From Zonotrichia leucophrys gambelii (taxonomy: Eukaryota; Chordata; Aves; Passeriformes; Passerellidae), in the NCBI RefSeq assembly GCF_028769735.1, contig NC_088171.1:124642533-124706532 (forward strand): 64,000 nucleotides of DNA, read 5' to 3'. Under the pieces are notes generated by a model. The model was not told the DNA's origin and ran no database searches. It saw only the letters and a program-made list of their open reading frames with translations. The position numbers were made by a program, and so were the translations under genes. The first letter of the stretch is position 1. Each line of letters starts with the position of its first letter. Positions 48,901 through 61,338 of the stretch are shown piece by piece.

Positions 48901-51900
48901 TGGGAGTTGTGCTTTAATGAACATTAAGGTTGGGTCCATTGCAATAAATGAAGCATGTTGGAGATAACTGTCTTGTACAGTCCAAGCCCACAATCTCATA
49001 CTCTCTTATTCTCCACAGAATGGGGATTGTATCATCTTCCAGGAGTGGTCCCTGACCAGAGCTAACTCCTGAGTTATGCATGGGATTGGCTTTGGGAAAG
49101 AGCCTTTTGACTACAGCCAAAATTATGCTTCAGGGTGTTCTAACTTGGTAAACCCACATCTTCTGTGTTTCATGCTGGGCATCTGATAACAGGGGGTCCT
49201 TTGGACCTTAATCCCCCTGTACTAGAGATCCTTCTCTTCTCTCAGTACTTCTCCACACAGGACATGCCCAGCTCTCTATCCACTCCAGCTCCTCTTCCTC
49301 TCTCAGTTCCCAGTCCTTTTTGCTGCCTCAGGCAACCACTTCTGCTACAGGTGACAAAGACTAATTAAGATATCAAAATAGGAATGTGTGCATGAGCGCC
49401 TAATAAAATAAATACAAAGATGTCAAAATTTTATCAAAAAGAGATATTTCAGATAATTGTCAGGCATTGCCACATTAAAATAGATGATACTATGGAATAG
49501 CTTCAGTACACAAATGTGTTTCTTGCTTTACATTGGTATTAAGTGAATAAGAGCAATTGCAATTAAATGCTTCTGGAGACAGTAGGTGACAGGATTGCTG
49601 TTTAGACTGAGGTGCTGTCTGCAGAACATTTCCTAACACCATAGTGTTACTGGAGTCAAGATAGAGAAGTTTCTTCACAGGAACTTAAAAAACATTGTAA
49701 AACATATTTGTAATTGGTCAAATTGCTGTTTCTGCGTCTGCAATGGCTTCTTTTGGCTTCTAGTGTTCTAAATGTAGATGCAGTACTCAGCTACACAAAC
49801 CTTAAGACTAAGATCCCCTTTCTCATGCAGTACCTAGTGCATTTTGCTTTTAGGGTTCCTATGCACTAAATCAGGACAAATACCTTCCTACAACAGGTTA
49901 AAGCTCTTCTGGTGGTGCAGTTGTGTTTTGAGCTGCTTGGCTTGGCAGCACCCATTTATGAGAACACTTCAAGACAGACACATCTTATTCCAAGCTGTGA
50001 AGACCAGATGTGCACATAATTAAGGCCTGGTCCTGAAAGCCTGATGCTGGAAGGAATTACTGACATGGACTGAGCTGCCCATGCAGCTCATGCTGTCAGA
50101 TGAGCCTTGCAGAGACTGTGCATTCCATAAGCCTTCAAAACAGTTCATGATTCTGCTTTGCAATGCAGCAGAATAATAAGGTTCTGATGTAATGTACCTG
50201 TACCTACCTCTTCAGAAATCATGGCTGGTTTATCAAAGGATGTGTGTGCTCTATAATGCAAAACCAGATCTAAGACAAAACAGAACAGTCCCAAACCACT
50301 GGTCGCTTTTAACCCCTTCTAAGACTTAACATCTTCTAGAGAGAAATCAAGCCTCCCTGAACCCATCTATCTGTGGCACTGCAGAAAAATTAAAAAGCCT
50401 CTTACAGGAGTAAAGGCTGATCTATGCCACAAGCTGCATTCATACTCCAAGCAACTCATTCATGCCTTGTCAGACCATGTCACCTCAAGGTTAATGTATT
50501 CAAACTTGACCTGACTTCTCCTGCCACTCTCTCCTTTCTATTCCTACCAGAATTCTAGTAAGTGCACACAGTGTAGGCAGCCTCTCCTCAGAAAGAAAGA
50601 AATGTGGGAAAGTGGAAAGAGTCAGGAAAGTTGTATGAACAATTAAGCGTGTGAATTCAAGGGCTCACTTCAAGACAGTGGAATAGTTTTCCTAAAATGA
50701 TGGAGGATTTCAGAAAATAAGAGATGTCACTATCAAGGTTTCATAGCAGGCTGTAAAACTAAATTTTCAAAGGAAGGTGAGCATAATGTGAATGTCATTA
50801 TGTCCCCGTGAAACACAGTCTGCATCCTGGGGTTAATATACATGCATAATTATGCACCTAACCTGTCACAGAGCTATCACATTTATTTCCCACATTCACA
50901 AGGTTTTTCTGTGTATAAGCCATACACAGAAATCTCTGCCAAATGCAGTTTCCATTATAAATCAGGCCCTGAACAAACTGGTTTGTAACAAACGTTAAAG
51001 CTCACAAATTTATTCCACAGTGGCTAATAAGGCTCCCCCCATTCCACTACCAGCAGTACAAACCTCCCCCAGCACAAACAGGGAGAAGGGGAGTGCTGAG
51101 GCCACAGCTCTCAAATGCAGAGCACTGGCTGAGCTTGGCCAGCTGCTGAGGAAGAAACCCATAATGAAGCCTCTGTGCAACAGCTCCTAGGAACAGCACT
51201 ACATATTTTCCCCAGGCTTTAGCAGCCAAATAATGACTGTCTCAAATGTGACAGCAGAAAAGCTTTATCTGCTGAGTGACCATGCCAAAGATTACAGCTT
51301 AATTGTAGCATTATTGTGCTCTTTCCCACACCCCCACAATATCCCATATTGCTTTCTGGCTGCAGTGAGGCAATTAGACCACGATTACTGCATACTTTAG
51401 AGCATATAGAAATGAAAGCTGTCTTTGTGTTTTCCAGCTCTGACACAACTACTCCTGATAGCTTTGCTTTTCCTGGAACTAGATGCTCTTTCATATTAAA
51501 CAAGGCCTGTTTATAATTTCACTTTGTTTATGTAATTCTACCATGCCAAGTCCCCTTTCAGTTTTTGCAGTGCAACCACATTTCAAGCAACCCTTTTGCC
51601 ATCTCAGGTAATAATAATGGAAACTGAGAAATTCCCCCTAGCTTGGGAAGTAGGCACACACAGAGTTTGTCTCAGTCATCTGACCTAAAAGACCTCTAAA
51701 ATCCATGCAACTGTACTTGTTCTCAAACTGCTGTTTGAAGCAGGCCCATGAAACAATACAACAAATAGATGGTACTTTTCCAGATGCTACTTCCAGTTTC
51801 CAAAGGACCCCAACTGTATAAATTGCAAAATATGCAGCAGCAAAACACAATGCTTTGACTGTTCCCAATGAAATATTGCTCTTTTTCTTCCCCCACCAGC

Positions 51901-54900
51901 CCTCCCCCCCAAAAAAAAAGAAAAAAAAGACTCCTACTTAGAATGAGATTCCACTTATTTACATTTCTAAAACCAGTCTTTGGTTTACTCACATACTATC
52001 TACAGAGTCCCACCTGTGAGATCTCACCCCTGTTCCCATCACAGGGGAAGACTAAATGACTTCTACTAATACCAAACTTTCAGATTGCTCAAATTGTATA
52101 TCATGAGAATAACTCTACCTAAAATGAGAAATTAAAAAAATGTATCCAACAGTCAGGACGTTACAGCCTTTTAAAGTGCCTTGAGTGAGATGCAAAAATG
52201 AAGCACATGAAGATCATCCCAATTTTTTAAAAATTTAATCCAAATAATTTTAAATGCAAACATCCCAGATTACTGAGTGCCAATGCTATCATAAAATCTG
52301 TGGATATAAATATCTGGAAGACAGGAGTGTTCCAGGGAAGCTAAGTGATGGTCCTTGGAGGTAGAATACAAATTAAATCAGAAGGGCCTGTTATATTTAT
52401 GATTAAGTAATCTTGAAACAAAATGAATTAGTGAGAATTGAGCTTTGTGATATCCCACAACAAGAGAGGCAGCTGTGATTGAACTTGGTGACAAATCCAT
52501 TTGAAGAAAACAGAGTTCACCTTACAATGTGCTTTGTGTAGGTGCAGTGTTATTTCAAGCCCAAATTTCATTTCACTTTAATTGATTCAATAAAATAATT
52601 TTAAACTTTTTAGCATTTGTATCTCATTAGGAATGTCAGCTTTTCTTAAGCATTTGGTGCATATATGCAGGGCCTTCGTCATTGCTGGAGATGTCCCTGT
52701 CTTAAAGAGTTTACTTTTTGTCAAGATAAAACCAAGACAGCACATGAGAGAATCCCTGTCTCAATAACTTCATTTTCATGAAAAAATGTCCAAGATAAAG
52801 AAGGATTTGGTGGGTTTTGAAGAGTTCTTGCAACTTATCCAGGTACCTGGTGTCCCCACTCAGTGCCGCCTCTCCGTGATCTTTGTTTTCTCTGAGTTGC
52901 AAACCCAGCTGTGTGTTCCCTGAGGGAAGGTGCCACCTTAATTCAATCTTGTAAAAATAATCTAAGCTGGCTGCCTCCATGCTCTGCATGATCAGTAACG
53001 ACTCACTTCTTCCTGTGGAGAGAGGGGTACCTTCAAAGTGAGCTGTGAAGGTCATCCCTCATCTCTGACAGAGCACTGACCTTTCAGAGACCTAGAATTA
53101 GGAGAGGAGATATCTATAAATCATGGACAAAACCAGGGGAGGTTAATGTGTGCTGACCCACTGGGAAGGGCCTCAGATGCACTGCTCTGAGCTGACCCAT
53201 CACACCAGACAATGCGGATAACTAAACCTTTGGGCAGCAGGAGCAGCCCTGACAGACCACACCTCTTCACAGCCTCACTCTGTGGCACAATTTCATTGCA
53301 ATTTCTCCCTGAGACCAGCATAATGACATTGTTCTGCCCTTTCAACTGGAAGCAGAGCTGGGGTAAATGAAAGCATCACTTGCTTTTGACAGTCCAGAAT
53401 ATCCTGTGGATTCACCTCTCCACTGAGCCACAGGCAGCGTCCTGCTTGGCACCTGCAGCAGCATGGAGCAGGGAGGCAAAATCCTGTCCTGTCCCCCACC
53501 CCAACGTTGTGACACATGGTGCATTTCATCCACCTTCTCTCCTGCTCTGGAGAGTGAAATATAAAACCTTGGGCTTGACCCCAACAGACCCAGGCAGCAG
53601 AAACTAATCATGAGTCCTGCAGGAGTGATCTACGAGCTGGGTACCACCCCCCTCAACACAGCCAAACCCCTTACTGCTTCATCCTGACACACAGCAAATG
53701 CAATTATGAGATCTAATCAACTGCAACTAATGTAATTCTGAAAGTCTTCACAGCTAACGAAAACCAGGTCTTCCCCTTCTTGATTTAATTGAGATGTTTG
53801 GTTGTTCACACACCGTGGAAAAGAAACCCTTCATAAAGCTTTGTATGAATATTGCATTTGCATATCCAGCCTGTCACAGTATTGGGCTCTTTTTCCTGGC
53901 TGTTGGATATTACATGGTAGGAACCTGTCTGTGAAGGGAAGTGGACTTCATAAAATAAATACTTTCTCCTGTTGTTTCAAGGGAAATCTCCAGTCTGAAT
54001 GTCATCTACTAACTACCCCTTTGTAGCCTGAACTTGGCTTAAAAAAGCATTTCCTTAACATGAATAAATCATGATCCCTAGTAAAAATACCCTCCTCCTG
54101 CATTAAAGCAAGAATCAGAAGACAGAATTTGGCCTGTGGCTTGTAAACTCAAATTTGTTGAATAACAAATGACTAAAGAAAATCCCTTTCCCCCCCTTTC
54201 TCCAGTGTGTTCTTCTTGTTGCCTGTTGGCATTGGGTTTTTCTGCAGTTTAAGCATCACTATTGCTTCGAGACTTCTCTGCCTCTGTGCTTTCCTGTGTC
54301 ATCATCAGCATTACTGTCACAGGAGGCTCTACAAGATGGGCAGCACTGCAGAGAGAAGGACAAATACATCAAGTCTCCTGCAAAAAGTTTTGCTGCTACC
54401 TTGAGTTACGAGCTGCCAAAGCACGATGACAGAGAAGCAGTGGCAGGTAGGCAGGATAAGCAGAGTTGCATCACTTCATGCAATCAATAACCAGCTGGGC
54501 TTTGCTTCTCTCAGGTTTCTCTGCTGTGCTGACCCAAATCATTACTTTTCCCCCACAGAATGTAGGTCTGTTAAGGTTTTGAAAGAGAAGACTGAGATTT
54601 GATGAAAGCCTGTCAGGATACAGGATAACTGCTCTCCAGAGACAGGAGAGACAGTCAAGACAGACCAGGTAAGAACAGTCTTTCACCAGTGATGTATGTT
54701 ATCTTTCACCAGATAACAAGCTGAAAACCTTTGTAGGACTGATCACATAAGCAGGTGTCATTCCCCCAGCAGCTGAGGAGTCTCCAGCTGTGTGGGTGTG
54801 ACCACAGCAGGCACAGCAGGCCTGGGCCCACAAAAGCAGGTCCTGCCTCTGCTCCTGCATGGCCAGAGAGCCTCCACCTCTGTTATCCTGCCTCCTCTTG

Positions 54901-57372
54901 GCACCTTCACCCACCCTCTGCAGCCCACCAAACCTTGTTCCTCCTTCCACAGCTGCCCCCTCCTCCTTTCCAAAGGCCACACAGTGCTGCCACAGTGCCA
55001 CAGCTCCATGAGCTTGGTGCTTCTAGCAGAGAGCATGGCCACCCTGACTATTCACTGAGTGTTTCCCACCCTGGGCAGCCTTTTATCACTCCTCCTTTGG
55101 ATTATTTTTCTGTAATAATGTGCCCATCAAACACCCACACAAACTCTTTTTAAAAGACTTAAAAAAAACTACCAACACTGATAACAACGTGTATTGATTA
55201 CTTTGGTTATGGCCTATTGGTATCAGGATGCCCAAGTGGTGAAGAAAGCACATGTCAGAAATACAAAGAGCAGATGCTGAGAAAGCATTCTCTGAGAGAG
55301 AGAATGGAATGATAGGAGTTAGGCAGTAGAAGAGTTCACCTAAAATATGTTAAATGGCCTTAAGCACTATTCCAGACACAAACATACACAATAATGAGCA
55401 GTCAGCTGAAGAACATATACAGCTACAATACACCACATCCCACCCAGGAATTTCAACAACTACTTATTTTTTACAATTTAGCATTACACCACTGTTATAA
55501 CACCATGTTCAGGTTCCAGGTTCATTCCTGAACCAAGGAATCTGGATTTCATCTGCTTTATTCTTTGAGAAATGTGCCATGCTCAGGCCTCTTGTAATAC
55601 ATCCTGAACAAGGTTCATTTTAAAGGATAACCTAATGCTATATGGTGAAAAAAGCTTTTTCATCCCTTTTCATCACTTTGGGACGTAGTTTTATTGCAAA
55701 GCAATCCAATTCTGCAGAAGGAAACAGTTTTCAAAGAAACCACTTGTAAGTCAAGAGAGTGACCATTAGTTATTGAAAGCTGAAACATTTACAGGTTGAT
55801 TTGATGGCCGTGACAGTAAATTAATTTTTCCTTTTGTTGAAAATTTTTCTTGACTGCAATGAACACCTGGCTAACTGCCTGATGAACAAAGGTCATCTAG
55901 CTCTGCATTTACTTTGATTCAATACCAAATTTATGTGCTACTTTCAGAAAAAACAACCATGCCATCCTTTTAGAGAGTCCTTTTTGAATTTTCAACTGAC
56001 TTGAAATGTATGATTGCAGACATTAGTTTGGGGCAGCTGCTAAACTACATGCTTTGCTATGTATTTCCATGAGTTATTCAACCAACAGAAGAATTGCAAG
56101 ACTTAGTTCATCTGGAAGAAAGCAAAAACAACAGACTCATCACGCTACCCCAGTTTCACAAGTATAAAAATAGCAGAAGGTGCTAACAGATATTATGTGG
56201 GTAAGAATGAGAACTAGATTGGCGTTGGAGAATTTATTCTTAGAAAATCCCTCCTTTTGGAATTGTTACAGGCATGCACTGACCCAAATAGATCATGGCT
56301 CCTATCATTCCCTAGTGCATGTGAACAGATAAAATGCTGACATGCACCAAAAAGGTTTGGGGCAAAAAAAAGCAAGCACAATCTGCACGGAAACTGCCAA
56401 AAAAAGGAAAAGCACAGCAGCTGGTACACAACTGCTAATAGGCAAAGACAGCACTGCTGGCAAACGCAGGTGAAGCGAAGGAAAGGAAAAGGCAAAATGA
56501 TGTTGGGAAATTATGGCAGCCCAAAGAGATGCAGAAAACAAGCCAGTCACCACAGGGTACCCACTGCTGTCTCAGAAGGACAGGCATTTCAGCCATTTCA
56601 GGATGCACAATTTCTTCCACTGGGCTGAGGCTGCCCAGTGATCAAGACTCAGGGCCATTGACATCCCTCTGGTGCAGCTTTCTGACTTTGCTGAGTTGCC
56701 CAGTGGCTGTTTTGTGGCTATGCTGATAAGGCAGGACAACTGGGAGACCACAGATCAAACCCACAGTGCTGAGTTACAGAGCACAGCACAGCAGTCACAC
56801 GTGCAGAACTACAGTTTTCTCTCCTTCCTTCCTCAGCCCTTCCATAGTTTTTCTGTTTTGTCCCAGCCAAGTCCCAGGCAGCTCTGCAGGCTCAGTGAGG
56901 TGTCACACTTGTGACAGATGTGTGGCAGTCAGCCACCCATCGTGAGGTGTGTGAGGTGCCCAAGTGTGTCTGTGTGTGAGTGATGTGTCTGAGCCTCCTG
57001 GTTTCCAGGGGTACCAGGCAATGGAGCCTCACAAAAGATGCAGGATGCAGCCCAGGGGGCCATTTAGTTGCCTAAACACTGGCAGCTAGAACTGCCTGAG
57101 CTGCCTAAAGGCATCCAGGATGTCTGGATGTTCATGCAGATGTGTCCACAGAGATGAACTGATGCCTCAGGTTTTAGCTTTTATGTTTTTCAGATTCTGT
57201 ACTGCTTTAGTGTGTAGTTCTGAGCTTCATATTAGGGGAAGGTAAGCTTTCTTCACAGAGTAAGTAGACAAAACATTTCCTTCCCTAGCAGGGGACCAAG
57301 GACAAATGATCCAAGTTTCAGGCCCAGGAGCATAAACAATTTCTTCTTCTGAAGACAGAAAAACAAGAAGGA

Positions 57373-57609
57373 TGGGACTTCATAAACTAAAGCTATAACT
57401 GGACAATTAACTCCAATATGCAAATGGACAACTTATGAGACCCTGTGACCAGTTGTCCATTTTGTAACCATTTTGGGTTCATCTTGCGTGTAGCCCTGGC
57501 TGGGTTCTTGTACTGCCCAAAGCATGTCCATTGAGGTCTTTTAGTAAATACCTACTTTAACTCTGTCTAGTTAAAGTCTCTGTTCTAGGTCAGCCTCCAC
57601 AAGGCATCA
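57373..57609 (+). mobile_element. LTR-like segment, boundaries uncertain
   Basis: A stretch with a GTGACCAGTTGTCC block, then a variant poly(A) signal in TTAGTAAATACCTACTTTA, then a U5-like tail ending near AAGGCATCA. This order resembles bird ERV LTRs of the ERVL type, from memory. No clear target-site duplication was found and the 5' end is a guess, so it may be truncated. No coding sequence is attached. Confidence 0.45.
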
Positions 57610-60280
57610 GAACAACTTGATGCATGAACTGCAGGAGATGTGTGTCCTTCTGGAGCAGCAGATGGAGGCCAAAGGGCACAGTTTATGGCATTTCAAACAC
57701 CATTCACTGCCCTCTCTTTAGGCAGATGAAATCTGCACCTGGATGAGGTCAGTAGACATGGCACAGGGCCAATTCTCACACTTCTCAAACAGCTATTAAG
57801 AAATGATGAAAAACATACCAGGGCACCTCAAATGGCACCAGCTGCTTCTGCATAAGCAGCTGAAGGGGCCTGAAGGTGCCCTGCAGATACTTGCCTAAAT
57901 TTGGGAATTTTCAGTTGCACTTGAATCTCACACCAGTAATGGTATGCTTTACTACTGCACAGGCACAAACATCTTCCTCTAAAGTACTTTCCTATACAAA
58001 GCTGAATGCTCTTAGCACTTAAATCCTTCTCCAAAAGCCATAAAGATTTATTCAGGGATGAAACATTTTGGTCTAATATCAGAAAAACACTTTTCTCCAA
58101 GTGAAACAATGCCAGAGCATCACACTCCTTCCAGCTGGCCGGACACAAAATTAATGTCCAGACTTTCAGAAATGTTCACTATCACAGACCCTGTAATGTT
58201 TAATTATCTGATGGTGCTTAGGACTTTGGGTAGAAAAGAAAAGAAGCAAATAAAGCAACACAAATCCAGTCATCATATGAATATTTAAGACCCCTCTGCT
58301 GGAGCATCAATGTGTGGGCTCATATCAACATTGTGTTTAATGTCCCTATGCAGCTACTGAACACATGTATAAGCATAAAATTAGCAAACAACTATCAAAG
58401 GAACTCTATTCAGGCAAAAAAAAAAAAAAGTTCTTTTCCCTTTATGAACATTTTTAAACAAAGTGTTCTTTTTTGGTGTAATTTTTCTCCATTAAAATTT
58501 TATGTTACTGCAAAGAGATAGAAGGCAAGGAACTTCTGGCCCAATTTTGTTCCCAATTGCTCTTGTATAGTAACTGGAGGCAAAATTTTGTTCTCTCTGT
58601 AGAATTAAGTACAACTGTCGATTTCCTTTTATTTAATGCAACAGTAACATACAGATATACAGACTCAAATATTAAAACTAAATTACAGGCAACACTTCTC
58701 CAATTAGCTCATATAAAAGTAGAATAAATAATTAAGCCTCTTACTATCCAGTTAAAGAGACGAGTAACATTTCTAAAACGACAAGAAAATCCAGAGATTT
58801 TAAGAAAAATAAAAAATATTTCTGCTGCAACAGAAAGTTTCCAGGAATCTCAAAAATTTGAAGTCCAGTCACAGACTTCTTTTGTAGGCTGTTCTTGCTT
58901 TGTCTTTAATACTGGTGTGCTGTTACTAATAAAATATCTCAGTGCCCTGCAGTTGGTGCTGAGGACTAGTTACTGTTTTCTGGAACAAGTTCCACCTGGA
59001 AATGTCAGCCTTCAAAGCAAACCTGCCCAGATCGAGCTCTTCCCAGAGTAAATCTATTACATGCCAGTAAATAGATGAGATATAAATAAAGTAGGAGCTC
59101 TGCAGAGTGTAAATCAGGCATTGCCACCATATTAAGAGGCTTATGGCAATGTTACTTAGCAGTATTTGTTTTAAAGTCTCAGCAGGCTTGTCCTGCTGAA
59201 CGTTTTGTGTTAAACCATCTGCCCAACAGACAGAATCGATCTCCGAGTGTGTCCTGCTTGGTTTGTAAATTTACCTACTGTGACTAAGTACATAACTCAT
59301 TATTAAAAACAGTCAGACCTGGCCTTTCCTGAGGGTAAACTAATGTTTCTCATCATCCTTAAAAAAACAACACACAACATGAGATAAGGAAGCAGCAAGG
59401 CATTTAAATAAGAGCTGCTATTTGAAAGACTGACTCCTGTGGCCTGAATCAACATGCAAACGTGGACTCCCAATCATCTTCAGAAGATAATTATTATTCA
59501 TAATTGGCACTTTAAAGAATTTTCTCAGAGCTGTGCAAATATTGACTAATTAGCCACACCAGAATCCTGTGGGGTAGGCAAGCAGGTACCCTAATCCTCT
59601 TTTTATCTGAGTGAATTGCTGGGGAATAAAACCCCAGCCCTGACCTGCTGCAGGGGAGGAGAAGGTGGGGAGGTTTCCAGCCCCATTCCCCTCACCCAGC
59701 CCACCCTGCTCCCACCATGGACACTTGTCCTCATCTAGAGAGGGGATCGGATGAGCTCTGTACTGGCAGAGCTCTGGAAATAGTGGTCAAACCTCAGTTC
59801 ATTAGCTAAAGTCCTGTCAAGAAAAAGGTCTGAATATGCAAAGTCAAAATAAAGCCTGAGGATTTGATACAAGTGTATGCTGTATTTGTATGAGGATGGT
59901 AGCCTCTTCTGCTGAGGAACACTTAAACAATGATGTACTGCACAATTATAGCTTTTTCCTGGATATACAATATTACACTGGTATTTGTAACTAAATAGTA
60001 AGAAAAGAGCTCTATATGTATGGAATAAGACACTTCACTTAAAATTCAGAAAAATCTTATTATTCACTGTGTGCCCAAGATTAGGCTGAAGAAAGTGTGG
60101 AGTCCTGTTAGAGCCTCCAAGAGGCTCTGCCTTCACCATGCAATAAAATGCACCAGGCAAACAATATCTTCAAGATGGGTCTAAAATTGAAGATCCTTGG
60201 AGGCCACAGTAGCTAGAAATGAATACTGAATATATCCTCTATTAAATCCAGTTCTTTAATTAAATTGCCTGTAGGAAAGC

Positions 60281-60341
60281 AACCATTAGTCATTAGTGTC
60301 TCAGGTTTTCTGGTTTAAACCAGCAAACACTAATGATGGTT
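60281..60341. repeat. Imperfect inverted repeat with a palindromic core
   Basis: The outer arms AACCATTAGTCATTAGTGT and ACACTAATGATGGTT pair over 15 bp with a 4-nt bulge. Between them lies the perfect 14-bp palindrome CTGGTTTAAACCAG (60310-60323). Confidence 0.8.
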
Positions 60342-61307
60342 TTATTCTAGAGTTTTGTTACAAATCACCACATTCAGGGGCACAAACAGGTCTTTTCCAA
60401 ATAACTGTATTATTACAAGCTTACAATGTACACAAGATATGCAACAAGAACCATTTTTATCTGGTGTAATCCTGCTTTGTCTATTGAAATAATTGGTCAT
60501 ATGTTGTGTCTAATTTCAGCTACAATCTCTTTAGGGCAAAGATTGTGTCCCTGTGGTTTTGTAAAGCCTCATTCACAGTTATAATGGTGTATAAATTAAA
60601 TAAATAATGAGAAATTATGAACTGTGGGAATTTATTCAGCATTTATCAGGAATTCACAAGTGAGGATTTACATTTTTTTAAAATGGATTTTTTAAAACAT
60701 CTTCCAGTGATCTGCTTCTGTCCTCTGTTTTGGGAGATGCCTTTCAACTGTAGCAAATACTTAGGTAAGAATAATAACAGGAAAAATAAACAGGTTAGTG
60801 TGGTGACTGGTTGAATAATAAATCCAGGGTTATTCCACTCTGAAGCTAATTCTTCTACATGGTTCATGCATAACAGCTTCTGAGACAAGCAGGTTTTCGT
60901 CCATGGGAAAGAGCATTAAGATGATGGTATTTTAACTACTGCATTAATTATCTACTCTGAGCAAGGCTAGACAAAACAAATAGTAGGAATACAATAGAAC
61001 TGGATGCCTTAGTGAGCAAAATTCATTTAAATGCCCAAACCAGAAGAGTACAGAGTAGGTGGCTTGGGCTGCAATATGATAAAAAAGGTTTCTGTGCTGA
61101 GAAGGTTTGGAGAATCATGGAACAGTTCAACAAAATTAGTATTTTATACATTTGGCACTCCTTGCCACTCATCCCACGAGTCCCCTAAATTCTGGAGCAG
61201 AGGCTAGGGGATCACGGCCACAGCAGGAAACAAACTCTTGGTAGTAACAAGCCAGTCTTAAGCCAAAGCAAGTCTATGCTAAAGCTCTGTATGCTATATC
61301 ACTTTTT

Positions 61308-61338
61308 TGTGTGTGTGTGTGTATGTATGTGTGTGTGG
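61308..61338 (+). repeat. GT dinucleotide repeat
   Basis: A short GT run interrupted by two GTAT units. Confidence 0.9.

Noticed and set aside
57108..57608. Direct repeat AAGGCATC near 57108 and at 57601 as possible LTR target-site duplication
   Set aside because: The left copy is not followed by TG, eight bases is not usual for this class, and the match overlaps the LTR end itself.
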